A DNA stretch of 64,000 nt from Dama dama (GCF_033118175.1 NC_083697.1:24526001-24590000); one strand, 5' to 3'; counted from the first letter of the stretch, positions 11,042 to 22,851 are shown. A program made the numbers and translations. Notes: generated from the letters alone by a model not told the origin.

Positions 11042-11771
11042 GGGACTTCCTGGGAGGCTCAGTGGTTAAGATTCCATGCATCAAATTCAGGGGGCTCAGG
11101 CTTGATCCCTGGTTGGGAAACAGTGTCAGACTTTATTTTCTTGGGCTCCAAAATTCCTGCAGATGGTGACTGCAGCCATGAAATTAAAAGACACTTGCTC
11201 CTTGGAAGAAAAACTATGACCAACCTAGACAGCAAATTACAAAGCAGAGACATTACTTTGCCAACAAAGGTCTGTCTAGTCAAAGCTATGCTTTTTCCAG
11301 TGGTCATGTATGGATGTGAGAGTTGGACTATAAAGAAAGCTGAGTGCCAAAGAATTGATGCTTTCGAACTGTGGTGTTGGAGAAGACTCTTGAGAGTCTC
11401 TTGGACTGCAAGGAGATCTAACCAGTCCATCCTAAAGGAATCAATCCTGAATATTCATTGGAAGGAGTGATGCTGAAGCTGAAACTTCAATACTTTGGCC
11501 ACCTGGTGTGAAGAACTGACTCATTGGAAAAGCCCCTGATGCTGGGAGGGATTGGGGGCAGGAAGAGAAGGGGACAACAGAGGATGAGATGGTTGGATGG
11601 CATTACAGACTCAATGGATATGAGTTTGAGTGAGCTGCAGGAGATGGTCATGGACAGGGAAGCCTGGTGTGCTGCCGTCCATGGGGTTGCAAAGAGTTGC
11701 ACATGACTGAACGACTGAACTGGGGAACTGAGATCCCACATGCCACACGATTTGGCTAAATTTTTTTTTTT
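11042..11771 (+). repeat. CHR-2-like SINE, split by BovB
   Basis: The head GGGACTTCCTGGGAGGCTCA and B-box GCTTGATCCCTGGTTGGG lie at 11042-11119. The tail (GGAACTGAGATCCCACATGC, then GGCTAAATTTTT) lies at 11722-11771. This is the tRNA-derived CHR pattern of whippomorph-ruminant genomes. Its own duplication GGCATTCTT is at 11033-11041 and about 11774-11782. Confidence 0.75.
11120..11721 (+). mobile_element. BovB LINE, 3' part, plus strand
   Basis: 5'-truncated BovB with the reverse transcriptase C-terminal frame through 11470 (same motifs as the minus copy at 9428-10050) and the tail GCACATGACTGAACGACTG. It sits inside the CHR-like SINE. The first 470 bases are nearly identical to the inverted copy, while the last 125 are much less so. 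Confidence 0.95.
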
Positions 11772-11782
11772 AAGGCATTCTT

Positions 11783-12152
11783 TAATCAGGTTTGTAATGG
11801 AATGAGGCCACGAAAGTCTCTAGGTCCCATTTCTTCTGTTCTTCTTTAGCCCATGTTCTCCTACTTTCCATGTTCATACAAGCAAGACCTAGATAAGGAG
11901 GAGGATGAAAGCACTGCTCACTGTCCTGCAGTTCTTTAATCTGATTTATAACCAGATATAAAAGTGGAATCAATTTTAGATTATTTTAAAGCAACGTTTG
12001 TGGGTATAGTTGGTTTGTTTCAATGGGAATGTGGAGACTTACTTCAGAAGTTTCATTGATCCAGTTTCCTTTTGCCCATTGTCATAAGCCAAGTACAGTG
12101 ATGACTGGAATATGATTTGGATGTGGAACTCCTAGATATCATCTTGTGTTTT
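11783..12152. other. Unassigned DNA
   Basis: About 370 bases with no open frame beyond chance length and no repeat I can name. Confidence 0.5.
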
Positions 12153-12296
12153 GATGTGAAGTGAAGTGAAGTCACTCAGTTGTGTCCGACTCTTTGCGTC
12201 CCCATGGATTGTAGCCAACCAGGCTCCTCCGTCCATGGAATTCTCCAGGCAAGAGTACTGGAGTGGGTTGCCATTTCCTTCTCCAGGGGACCTTCC
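12153..12296 (-). repeat. Bov-tA SINE, missing its tRNA head
   Basis: Minus-strand tail unit with GAAGTGAAGTGAAGTCACTC microsatellite at the left and CTTCTCCAGGGGACCTTCCC at the right, where the B-box and head are lost. Confidence 0.85.
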
Positions 12297-12375
12297 CGGT
12301 GTTTTAGCAAGCCAATAAACAGTTAAAATTTGATAGCATCTGGAACTACATAATGTTTGCACTTGTGTTTAAAGT

Positions 12376-12568
12376 GAAGTTCCTGGTGGCTCAGATGGTA
12401 AAGAGTCCACCTGCCACATAGGAAACCGAGGTTTGATCCCTGGGTCAGTAAGATCCCCTGGAGAAGGGATGCTATTCACTCCAGCATTTGAAGAATTCCA
12501 TGGATAGAGGAGCCTGGTGGGATCACAAAGAGTTGGACACAACTGAATGACTAACACTACTACTACTA
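12376..12568 (+). repeat. Bov-tA SINE with short ACT repeat tail
   Basis: Head (TTCCTGGTGGCTCAGATGG), B box GGTTTGATCCCTGGG and tail GGACACAACTGAATGAC are followed by an (ACT)n tract at about 12552-12568. Small internal deletions. Confidence 0.9.
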
Positions 12569-13407
12569 ACCATTTTGTAGATATTCCTAAGATGTGGACT
12601 GAGCTACCTGTAATCTTTATGTGTGGATTAGTTAGCTTATGTAATCAATTTGGATGACTTGAGAGCTCTTACGATAGAATGTCTTAATTTTTACCTACTT
12701 CATCACACACATGCACACATGTGCTGCATCTCTGTGCACACAGGCATGCATGTTATTAAATGTATCCCTGCAGATCCTTGGAGGTATACTCTATTATATC
12801 TGAGAGATAGGAATACTTGCTCTCTGAATGCATAGATCATCTTACTAGAAAGTTTTTTTTCCTATATCCTTGTAACTGAAAAAGGATGAATTATCAGAAT
12901 TAAACAGAAAATTCTGAATTAAACAGAAAAAGGTTATCATGATAATGAAGTTTTGTGTTTTGATTTATTCTACATATGAAGCTTTGATATTTTCAATATG
13001 TTTAGCTACCATAGTATAAAACAGTCCTCCTGGTTATAGATAGCTGCAGAAAAGATTGAAAAACAGAGTCAGGAAAAGTGGAACAAGTTGTTAGCAGAAC
13101 CAGGAGTAGAATCCACAGAATTCATATTCAATTTATGATTAATTGCCAGGGCCATATTGCTTTTCTCAACCATTGAAGAACTAGTGGAATGCTGTAAGAA
13201 TTTGGTTACAAAGATTAGGAAAGTAATCCTTTAAGAAATTTCCAGTAAGAAAACGTTAGAGACTTAATTAAATTGATTTAAGACATTATTTGCTTAATCA
13301 TGTTTTGTGAGTTCTTTGTTCAAAAATTTTGGGAAACATCGTATTACATGACTTGAAGTATGTTTCTTTATTGTAGGACTTCTCAGACTCTTTCAAGTTT
13401 TAGTGTG
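12569..13407. other. Unassigned AT-rich DNA
   Basis: No gene-like frame or named repeat. It contains a short direct duplication of an AATTAAACAGAAAA phrase at about 12898-12930. Confidence 0.45.
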
Positions 13408-13417
13408 CCTTATAACT

Positions 13418-13637
13418 ATCCCAGGTGGCTCAGTGGTAAGGAATCCACCTGCCAAAGGAGACACAGGAGACGCAGCTTCAATCCTTGGGTCAGGAAGACC
13501 CCCTAGAGGAGGAAATAGCAACCCATTCCAGTATTCTTGCTTAGAAAAATCTCATGGACAAAGGAGACTGGTGGGCTATAGTCCATGGAGTCACAAAGAG
13601 TTGGACATGACTGAGCACGCATGCACACACATAACTA
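13418..13637 (+). repeat. Bov-tA SINE (variant with doubled GGAGAC motif)
   Basis: Head CAGGTGGCTCAGTGGTAAGG, then GGAGACACAGGAGACGCAGC before the B box, and tail GGACATGACTGAGCACGC followed by CA-rich sequence. The short duplicate ATAACTA flanks it. Confidence 0.9.
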
Positions 13638-13895
13638 AAGGAGGAAAATAGTTTGTTGTGTTTTTCTTGCTTATTTTACCTAGTGGTCAACCTTCTGAGG
13701 GACATATATTCACATTTGATGGATTACAGTTTGGAAATTACGTATCTAGGCTAGTGACTCTCATTGTATGCCTCTCCATTTGACACAACAGTTTGTACAC
13801 CTGAGAGCTTCTTCAGAGTATGAGGGTAGGAAGGTGTCATACCTTTGAGTGAAGATTCTAACCAATATATCAAGAAGAGATTTCCAACTAAAAAG

Positions 13896-13918
13896 TTTTT
13901 TTTTTTTTTTTTTTTTTT
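13896..13918. repeat. Poly-T tract (T23)
   Basis: An uninterrupted run of 23 T just left of an MLT1 LTR. No retroposon body is visible beside it. Confidence 0.9.
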
Positions 13919-13925
13919 GAGTACA

Positions 13926-14290
13926 TTTGTTATGGTCTAAATGTATCACTGCAAAATTTGTATGTTGAAACCCTAATCCCCAGTGTGGCCATATTTGGAA
14001 TAAGGAAGTACTTGAGGTTAAATGGGGTCATAATGGTGGGCCCTTATCCTATAGGATTAGCATCCTTATAAGAATAGACGCTAGGATGCTTCCCCTACTC
14101 CCAACATCCCCATGTCAGTGCTCAGAGGAAAAGTCGTTTGAGGACCACACAAGTCCATAAAGCTGGGAAGAAAGCTATCGCTGAACTTTGCCAGAATTTG
14201 ACCTTGGACTTTCCAGCTTCCGAAATGAGAAAATAAATTCCTGTTGTTTAAACCACCCAGTGTATGGCAATCTGAGTAGACTCAGACAGC
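13926..14290 (+). repeat. MLT1-type MaLR LTR, plus strand
   Basis: Begins TGTTATGGTCTAAATGTA, with TATGTTGAAACCCTAATCCC, CCTTATAAGAATAG and the 3' end AAATAAATTCCTGTTGTTTA then ACCACCCAGTGTATGGC. This is the standard MLT1 order with normal age-related divergence. Solitary LTR. Confidence 0.85.
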
Positions 14291-15908
14291 ATTTAAAGCT
14301 AAAAGATCACCAGATTTTGTTTGAAGCATGGAAATCCCCATAAAAAGGCTCCATACTATGGCCTCAAGATACAGTTTCCTTATATCTTAATATCAAGTGA
14401 TTAGGTCTCAAGGAGTGTGGCTATGCGGTGGTGGAGGAGCAGTGATGGTGATGGCATGAGGAGCATGAAGGCCCACATGTACTGAACAGGGAGCTGTCCC
14501 CTCACATCACAGCAGCTTTTGGTGAGCCCTGCTCCCTGACCAATTGAAAATTAGAATTCTAGGCTTCAGATTTAGCCTAACTAATTCTTGATTCTTGATT
14601 GGTGATTCTTGATTCTTGAATGGTGATTTCAGTGGTTGAGCTCTCTGAATATTCAGTGTTCGAGACCCCAGCCCAACCCCAGTTCACATCTGCTAGTCCT
14701 CTTTAAGGCAGTCAGAGACTACAAGATCAGCAAAAAGAAAATTTCAAAGCTTATTTCTTTTGTGTTTTTTTTAATTTAGCAACATATGTGGGAAAGATCT
14801 TAAAACCACCCACCTTGCAAAAGACTTGTTTAGAAAACTTAAACAGAAAAGAGCCATAATTTTTACACTATTCTCCAAGGCAAATGGGCACGTGTGTTTG
14901 CATGCTCACATGCAAGGTATCCACTTACACAGACTTTAAGAATGATTCAGTTGTAGAGATTTAACATTTTATACCTGTAAGCTGTATTTTATTTATGAGT
15001 CACATCAAAGTATTTAACGGGGACTTATGGTTTTAAAAATACTAATCATAAAACATAAATGTACAGGCATGAAAAAAACCATTTGGCTTCTGATATAATA
15101 CAGCACATGTTTTATCCAGGTGAACAAGAGTGGACATGTGAAGGAGACTCAGAAGAGGCCAGAGTCCATGGAGGGATTGCTTTGACTCTCCCAAATACTA
15201 CACAGACCTGTCTTCACATTGGAGATCTAAAACAGTGCATGAAAGCAAAGACACAGGTGTTGACCAGGCCCATGAATCAGGCTCACTTTGTTTATATTAC
15301 ACACAGTGACCTCTTCTCCTGGGAGATCAGATTGCAAATGGAAACTGGGAGCAGCACTTGGGAAACTAACAAATGCTGATCTCTAAGTGATGCCCTTTTC
15401 CTTTCAGACATGAGTTTGCCTCATGTCATGAGAACATCTTAGCAGTGAGTCAAAGACATTTGAAGTCTCTTTCTTGCATTGTGTCCTGACCTGTGTACTT
15501 AAATACCAACCTGCATACAAAACCACTCTAAGTGATTAAATATGCATCTTATTTTAGGAACTTCTTGTAACTTCTAGTCACATTTTGATGATTTATCTAA
15601 TGTTACTTTTGTAAGTCACCACTTTATTCATCCTAGGAAAACCATACTGTAGTCTAGAGTCTTCTTCAGAATTGCCTTGAAATCATCCAAGTAAGGTGAA
15701 CATGAACAAGGGTACCCCACTCAGAGCTGTTGGGTTCACTTCCTTTTGCTTCACTGTATCTATACCACAAAAGTGAAAAGTAGTTACTTGACATATCCAC
15801 ATTCAAATCAGAACACTAGGTTTCTTTGTCTGGAAGAATTGCCCTAAGAAAGAGAACGTTTGGACATAGATTAAGCTCCTGCACTGAAGGAATGAAACTG
15901 AAGACCAC
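14291..15908. other. Unassigned DNA, with one 21-bp tandem duplication
   Basis: No repeat family or gene recognised. A 21-base unit (ATTCTTGATTCTTGATTGGTG) at 14584-14604 is repeated with one mismatch at 14605-14625. The 106-codon frame at 15059-15379 has no features I recognise and is treated as chance. Confidence 0.5.
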
Positions 15909-15917
15909 TGAGAGGTT

Positions 15918-16120
15918 TGCGTGTGTGCTCAGTCATGTCTGACTCTTTGTGACCCCATATATCTTTTCAGGTTCCTCTGTCCATGGGATTCTCCAGGCAA
16001 AAATCCTGGAGTGGATTGCCATTTCCTTCCCCAGGGAATCTTCCCAACCCAGGGACTGAACTTGCATCTCCTGTATTGGCAGGCAGATTCTTTACCACTG
16101 AGCCACCTGGGAAATGCCAG
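15918..16120 (-). repeat. Bov-tA SINE
   Basis: Full minus-strand copy ending at GAGCCACCTGGGAAATGCC. Perfect duplication TGAGAGGTT at 15909-15917 and 16121-16129. Confidence 0.95.
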
Positions 16121-16130
16121 TGAGAGGTTA

Positions 16131-17984
16131 GCATCAGTGAAAACATTCTCAACCATCTGCTAAATATGCTATTTCATCATGTTGAATTAAGAAAACATGA
16201 ATGTCTTTAAAATCTGCTTTGGAAATATTTTCCTTTCAAATCCTTTTAGCAACCAAAGTGTCTTACTGTCTTCCAGTGTAATGTGACTACAAAAACTCAT
16301 ATATCCAGGTGAGAGAGAGAGACTTGAAATGCAGTTCTGTCCTAGAGGCTTAAATCACTTGAGCCTCAGAGGAGGGGATTCTTGGGGAGATGCTCATCCA
16401 GATTTTTCGTGGAATGCTAACAGTGCCCCTAGTCTGCCTCCCTTCATTGTTTTTTAATTCAGAGTTGTTCATTGAGAGGTAGAGGCGACCGGACTTAATG
16501 TTGGTGGGAGCTTGTCATGTGGAAAGCTGTCTCTGGCAGGAGAAACAGTCAATGGCAATCAGCTTTCATTCTTGCTATACAATGCAGCAATATGATACAT
16601 ACATGGTTTAGTGAGCTGAAGAGGCTGTGACATGAATCTCCATGAGTACTTTTCCAAACATTCTAAGTTCCTTCAGGTACATTCCATTCCCCCTTCTTTG
16701 GTTTTTGTTTTGGTCATCTCACAGGAAACCAGTCTCAAGGGATTTTTCTAGAGGCCAAGTTGATATTTCAACAGGGTTGAAATAGAACCTCACCTACCAG
16801 GGTGAGGATAATATTCCATACATGCTCAGGTCCCTTCTGTAGAAACCTGAGCGTTGGAAAGAATGAAGGAGGGGATCCACCTAGCCCATATTTACCCACT
16901 TTAGTTCAGAGATTCTAGTCTACACTGAGTATCAACACATTAATCTTCACACCACCCTTAAATGGTGACTCTATATCAATTTTGCATACATGAATAGAGT
17001 AGTAGCCAAAATACAGAGCTTATGTGCTTTCCATGGTACTGCAAAAAAAAAAGTTTAAGCTTGGCATTTGGTTCCCAATAAAAATTTAAAATAAGCTTTC
17101 TTTAAATTCTCAACATTACCCCATTCTATTTAATCCCACCTATGCCCCCCCCCCCCCGAAAAAAAACAAAAACAGTCTACCTATCAATCTCTTTACAACT
17201 GTAATTCCAGATATTGGCTGGGAAATAGACTTTTGAATATGGACATCTCTATCAGAGGTGGAATAAAGGGTCAAGAGAAGAACTCTGGTTATCCCTTAAT
17301 CCTTGAGAAGGAAACAGAAATTGCTGGAGAGAATATAAATATCACTCTGGTTAGGGAGCAGTGATCTGGACTGTGGTGGCTAAAAACAAAATCTGAAAAG
17401 GGGAAAGCCATGGGTGGAAGATGTGTTCTTTTTGTTGCTCTCTCAGATCTTCCTAGACAAGAGGATATGAAGGGCAGGGAAACAGGGAACGGGTTCTTAT
17501 AGCAGGGTGGAGCAGTGAAGGTGTTAGGACTGGGAAGGATTTTAGATGCAGCAGTGGTATTGGCTGGTGCTAGCCATGCCTGATGGTGGCAGGGATGGCT
17601 GTGAAGGAGGAGGAGGACCACAGAAGTGAGGCAGTGTGTGTTAGATGCCCAACACGGTGCTGGACATATAACTTGATGGATGGTTTGTATCATGAAGGCA
17701 AAAAAAAATTATCTTGAGGTTTATGTTGTAGAAACAAGTCACAGGCTCAAAGTTCTCTACTTTCAAGCTTGTGTAAATGGAAGAAAATGTCCCTAGCTTT
17801 TGAGGAAAATCTTAAAGTCTTGAACATCTCTTGACAGAGCCAAGAGGGACAATTGACAATTACTTTGTACCAAGTGAAAAACAAGAATTTGCAAACTCCA
17901 CCCCCCCCCCACCTTTTCTTTCTGTTAGATTCAATGTGTTATTTGAATTTCATTGTGTAATTAACCATGCGTTTCCACATATTC
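16131..17984. other. Mostly unassigned DNA, possible MIR piece near 16.93-17.02 kb
   Basis: ACATTAATCTTCACACCACC followed by an AAATGGTGACTCTATATC stretch is MIR-like in reverse, but weak. C11 (17148-17158) and C10 (17901-17910) runs are present. The 134-codon minus frame at 17289-17693 is low complexity and unlike any family I know. Confidence 0.4.
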
Positions 17985-18160
17985 TTATTTAATTCACATA
18001 AAATTCTGTGATATAGGTTTGCCACTATTTTTCTTTTATGGATGAAGAGGTGAAGTTCAGAGAATTGGAAATGATTTACCTAAGGTCAGCAAGTTTTATA
18101 ATCAGACTCAGACTGAGTCGCTCAGGCCACCCTGCTGTATGCCAGAGTCCTGGCAACTAT
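17985..18160 (-). repeat. MIR SINE, minus strand
   Basis: TTTTATGGATGAAGAGGTGA, AGTTCAGAGAATTGG, ACCTAAGGTCAGCAAG follows the reverse complement of the MIR core (TTACAGATGAGGAAACTGAG, then AGGTCACACAGC). Diverged but collinear. Confidence 0.7.
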
Positions 18161-19344
18161 TCTGTTATCTTTTGTCAACAATCATGTCATCCTCTGTTGT
18201 TGCCCAAAGGTTGGAACTGTTTTCAGAGCCTCTTGAACATTGGTACCCTGAGCATATTCTGAGCTTAGATGACAAAATGACTGAGGTTTGTTCATTTATC
18301 ACTGCAGAGTTTTCAATAAAGTCATGTGGAAAAGTCAACAAACAATATTCTTGCTCCATAAAAGTACGTGATGAATTTATTTCAAGAGTACACTAAGAGA
18401 AACTAGGCTTATTGAAATGTAAGTTGGAGGGGGCCTTGTGGTAGACAATATCTTAGGGAATAGCTTGATGTGGGTATTATTTTACAAAAAAGCAAAAGGC
18501 AAGTAAAATGCAAAAAAGAAACAAGAGTGGGTTCACGCATTTTTCCTTGTGAAATAGATTGCCTTAAATGGATGCAGCTTTAAAATTTGACCATACCTGG
18601 TAACATTCAGAACTTAAAAGTCTCTTATGTTATAGAATGTGACTCTGAATGGAGAACCCTTTAAATATATGGAGAGGCAGCACTTAGATTAATAGATCCT
18701 AAGAACAGCTCATTCTTTTGATGATGGGGTTTTTAATAGGCATCAGGCTGTTTGCACAGCACTCACTTTTTCCCAGAGCAAAATGGTTTATCACACAGTC
18801 TGGAGTCTACTAGAATTTCAGCCTGCCATTCTGGGCACTGGCGAGGTCCTGACCATATGTTCAAAAATGAAAAAGATCAAAGCGCTAATAAGTAGTGGTC
18901 AACATGTCTCTAGTCAGTACGAAGAAAGAAGCAAAACAGGGCAGCAGCCTTTAGTTCAGCAACTGTGGGAGAAAGAGCCCCAAATCACTACCACACCATG
19001 CAAGTGACGCTGGGAACAGGGGCTGTAAAACACGCAACAGTCTGTTTCAAAACACGAACAGCAAAAAGAAAAAAAAAAAAAACACCCTAAATCAGTGTTT
19101 AGTAATCTCTATTTTTAGGTTTTATATGAAGTTTAAAGAGCTTTCACAGATTGTTTATTTTGAACTCAAGCAAATAGGGCACATCATTGGAGCTGGAAGA
19201 TGTAGAGTGCCACAGGAACAGAAAGTGTTGACAAACAATATTTTCTGAGTCCCACTCTCAACTTCTGCCTGAAGTCTGCCACCTGTAAATAGGTGCATAG
19301 CTTCTCCTCTTTGCTCTGTCATTCTCATAATCAGGCCTTTAGGG
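18161..19344. other. Unassigned DNA
   Basis: No gene or repeat recognised. An A-rich run lies at about 19064-19082. Confidence 0.45.
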
Positions 19345-19346
19345 GA

Positions 19347-19540
19347 TGGTGAAAGTGAAAGTTGCTCAGTGGGGTCTGGCTCGGGGACACCATGGAATAG
19401 TCCATGGAATTCTCCAGGCCAGAATACTGGGGTGGGTAAGCCATTCCCTTCTCCAGGGGATCTTCCCAGCCCAGGGATCAAACCCAGGTCTCCCACATTG
19501 CAGGCAGATTCTTTACTGTCTGAGCCACCAGGGAAGCCCA
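19347..19540 (-). repeat. Bov-tA SINE
   Basis: Minus-strand copy with a partly deleted tail unit (GTGAAAGTGAAAGTTGCTCA) and an intact head GAGCCACCAGGGAAGCCC. Confidence 0.92.
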
Positions 19541-20834
19541 AGAATCTAGGAAGTGACGACACAGGCTCTACAAAGCCATGATTTTTTTGGTCTCTGTCAG
19601 TGTGATTTCTGAGAACACAATTGAGGGTGAATGATGACCAAGGAGCACCACAATGAGGTAATAATGTATGCGGCAAAGAACTAGGAGTGGCAAGGTTAAA
19701 CAGAACAGAGTATGATTCGGGCAGAATGCAAAGCTGCACTCAATTATTCTGATTCAGAGTCCTAAGCTGCCCAATCTCAAAGAAACAATGTTAAAAACAG
19801 TTAAAAGAGTGATTTGGGGGTTATGGAGAAAAGAGAGGGCAGGAGGGGCAGATGTTCTTGTGTGTGGGACCTGGAGTCAATTTGATGGGCGGAAAAGGTG
19901 ATGAGTGCCAAAGCTCTCTGCCCACCCGCTTTGATCTGGAAGGAATTCAGGGAGCTATATGGTTTTGGGAGAATTCTCAAGTGTCCTTGGAGATAATGGG
20001 TGTTTTAGGAACAGTGACTTGTTACAGATGTGTGCTTCTACCCCACAGCTGTCCATAAGAACTTTGCATCACACAGGAAGGGCTCATAACTAACTGGAAC
20101 CAAATTGCAGCCGGTGGTCTCTTAGGAGCAGAGCTGCGTCCATTGATGTATTTATTAATTTCTTCCCCTTTTATTGATCACTTGATAAGTGAAGGCACAG
20201 AGACTGGATTTGGGAGGATAAAGACAGTTGAGACACCTTCCTGTCGCTGCCTTCTAGACGGTGTCCCGGCTGTGCTGCCAAGTGGTCACCGGCAAGTTGA
20301 GATGCTCTCACAATTCTTTCCACCAGGTTCTGGTAGCCGTTCTCCAGTTTTCATGCCTCACGTAGGCTCTTTACCTTCTGAAAAGTGAAAGATGAGAAAA
20401 TAAGGCTGGTTCAGTAAAACCACCAATTTTCCAAACACAAATTCAGATCCTCAGAAACTTTCTAAGGATTCAGATGCAGCAATCTGGTGAGGAAAAGAGC
20501 ATTAATTAGACTTCTGATATTGAGGCCTAGATGTAGATACTTTTTTCCAGAAAGATGGTGACATTGGAAATAACTTTATTCCCATGTCCTGGGAGTTCTT
20601 TGTCTATAAAATAGATATTCCTGGCCTCTGAATTAGAAAGACTACAAAAGTCCCCCCAGAATAGCAAAATGACAGATTTTTGAGAGGCTCCAAATTCACT
20701 GGAGGTGATAAATGTAATGTTCATTTAACCTTTAGAACTGAAATCTGTTTCAGGAAAACATGCATACCCATGTTTACGATGATGGAGCAACATTTTCTGG
20801 GATAATGGGTAATGGTTTGCCACGTGTTGGTGGA
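19541..20834. other. Unassigned DNA
   Basis: No repeat family, gene or RNA recognised over about 1.3 kb. Confidence 0.45.
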
Positions 20835-21010
20835 ATACTTCCCTCGTCCTGTTAGCTCATCCTAACCCCCATCTCTCTGCTTTCCCAGCCACTCTCACCT
20901 GGGATGTCCTAATGTGTTCTTCTGCATCTCCCAGGCCTGCTCCCCTAGACTAGCTCCCCAAGGCCCTTTTACTGTATGGACATTGGTCTCTCCCCTCTCT
21001 CAGCCTCTGG
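20835..21010 (+). repeat. Possible L2 fragment
   Basis: Pyrimidine-rich text with CCTAGACTAGCTCCCCAAGG resembles the L2 phrase CTAGACTGTGAGCTCCTTGA. Weak, not diagnostic. Confidence 0.35.
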
Positions 21011-21017
21011 AACTGTG

Positions 21018-21445
21018 CTGCCCATTATGGCAGCCACTGGCCACATGTGGTTATTGAATATTTAAAATATGGCACATTCATGTTAAGAAATTGGAGAAGG
21101 AAATGGCAACCCATTCCAGTATTCTTACTTGGAGAATCCCATGGACAGAGGAGCCTGGTGGGCTACAGTCCGTGGGGTCTCAAAGAGTTGGACACGACTG
21201 AGTAACACATGTTAAGATATGCTGTAAGTGTAAATACACACTGGACTTTGACTTATTCCAAAAAAAGTGAAGAATGTTTAATGTCTAAATTTTTTGCTGG
21301 TTACAAGTTGAAAGAATTCTATTTTGAATCTGTTGGCTTATATTCTTAAATTAATCTCATCTATTTCTTTTGAAATGTGGTTACTAGAAAACTTAAAATT
21401 ACATATGTGGCTTACATTGTGGGCTATTAGACGGTACTGTCCTAG
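21018..21445 (-). mobile_element. MER1-type hAT-Charlie element, split by a SINE
   Basis: Left part: ACTGTGCTGCCCATTATGGC, CCACTGGCCACATGTGG. Right part: ACACACTGGACTTTGACTTA, ACTAGAAAACTTAAAATTAC, ATATGTGGCTTACATTG, GGTACTGTCC. Together these match a MER1 non-autonomous DNA transposon read in reverse. It carries no transposase. Confidence 0.75.
21089..21207 (+). repeat. Bov-A monomer (5'-truncated Bov-tA)
   Basis: Starts AATTGGAGAAGGAAATGGCA, without a tRNA head, and ends GGACACGACTGAGTAACA. Duplication CATGTTAAGA at 21079-21088 and 21208-21217. Confidence 0.92.
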
Positions 21446-22662
21446 AGCACTTGGAGTCTAAAATCATTTGCCACTGAATTGTTTTTTGGTCAGGAGTCAG
21501 GATCCCGGGGTTGTAAGAAACAGAAGCCACTGACATTTAATCATGCCCATATAAGGGATTTTTGTGGAAACATGATCGAAGAAGGAATCGCAGTCAGGCC
21601 TTACGAGAACAGAAGCAAAGTGGGAGGAAGTTAAGGATCCAGGCAGTGACCTTCTATCTCCCTTTCTCCCCTACCCCCTCTTTTTCTCCCTCTGTCTTTT
21701 TCTTCCCTCCCTCCCTCTGTCCCTTTCTTTTTATGTTTTTGATCTCTGCTTCTTTCTGCATATCTGCTGTATCCTCTGCTGTATGAATAAGCTTGTTCAC
21801 TGATTCTGTTTCTCCATTGTTGCAGTTTGGATGGAGGTTTTGCCTGTGATGGTACAAACTTTGGCTCTGACTCTCCATCATCTTTTAGTTCATCTCCTGA
21901 CAGCTGGCTGGTTTGGACTTATCAGCATCTCAGTTCCAAAACTGCAGGGAAATGGACTGACTCGGTTTTGTTCAAGTTTTTCTGTGTCTCTCGGGAGACA
22001 TGGTAACCTGGATAGGGAGAGTACATTTTGGGACCATGGATAAGGTTAAACTAGATGTAGTTGGGTAAGACTGGCAAATTGAGATACTGGGAAATTATGT
22101 ATTTCTTGGCATCATTTGTTTACCCCTTTGGTTATCCTCCATTTTGCACATGTCATCCACCGTTTTCCTTTTAGTGGATCACTTCCATCAGCAAACAAGC
22201 CTGCTCCCATCTCTTCTCTTTAGCCTTGTCATTGCCCTTTTCATGCTGCTGTGAGTAACTCAGACTTGGGTCTTATCATCAACTGATTTCTGTTTCGTTC
22301 AATTCAACAAACATTTGTTATACTTGCACTGGTTTCATGGCATTGTGGAGACTGCTTGGACTGTCTGAAGGTATGAGAACAAAGCAGATGAGAGCCTTCA
22401 AAGGACTTATTCAGGAAACTGACTACAAGGACAAATACACACTGTTTCTTTGCATGCTGTAGGAAGTTCTGTAGACTTTCAAATAAGCTTGTTTCATTCT
22501 TAGAAATAATTATGGTTTTGTCTTTACAAGTATTTATAACTTTTTTTTTTGGTTTATTCCATTGAAGATAAATCAATATGGGCTTAAATATTAGTGGAAT
22601 CATGGCATCTTGCCTTATTTTTGTCTTTATTGAGATGTTTTTTATAGGATGTTTGTAAATAA
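21446..22662. other. Unassigned DNA with a polypyrimidine tract
   Basis: A C/T-rich tract at 21652-21733 (TCTCCCTTTCTCCCCTACCC and similar). The 70-residue frames here are short and look like chance. No family recognised. Confidence 0.45.
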
Positions 22663-22664
22663 CC

Positions 22665-22851
22665 TTTTGTTTCCTTTTGTTGTAACTGTGGATTACATTA
22701 ATTTTCCATGACATTAACATTCCATTTTCCATGCCTTCTTAGATTAGATTAAAACTTTTGTTTTTTCCTTTTGTTGTAACTGTGGATTACATTAATTTTC
22801 CATGACATTAACATTCCATTAACATTCCATTTTCCATGCCTTCTTAGATTA
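22665..22851. repeat. Local tandem duplication, about 94-bp spacing
   Basis: A block from TCCTTTTGTTGTAACTGTGG to CATGCCTTCTTAGATTA occurs twice (from 22672 and from 22766). The second copy has an extra AACATTCCATT, itself a duplicated 11-mer. Units are otherwise nearly identical, so the event is fairly recent. Confidence 0.9.

Noticed and set aside
13896..13918. T23 run as the tail of a processed pseudogene
   Set aside because: No gene-derived body or target duplication is visible; the adjoining sequence is an MLT1 LTR.
15059..15379. 106-codon plus-strand frame
   Set aside because: No domain or family resemblance; isolated, and near the length expected by chance in 64 kb.
17289..17693. 134-codon minus-strand frame
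   Set aside because: Low-complexity composition (Ser, Pro, His, Leu), no recognisable domain, no splice or promoter context.
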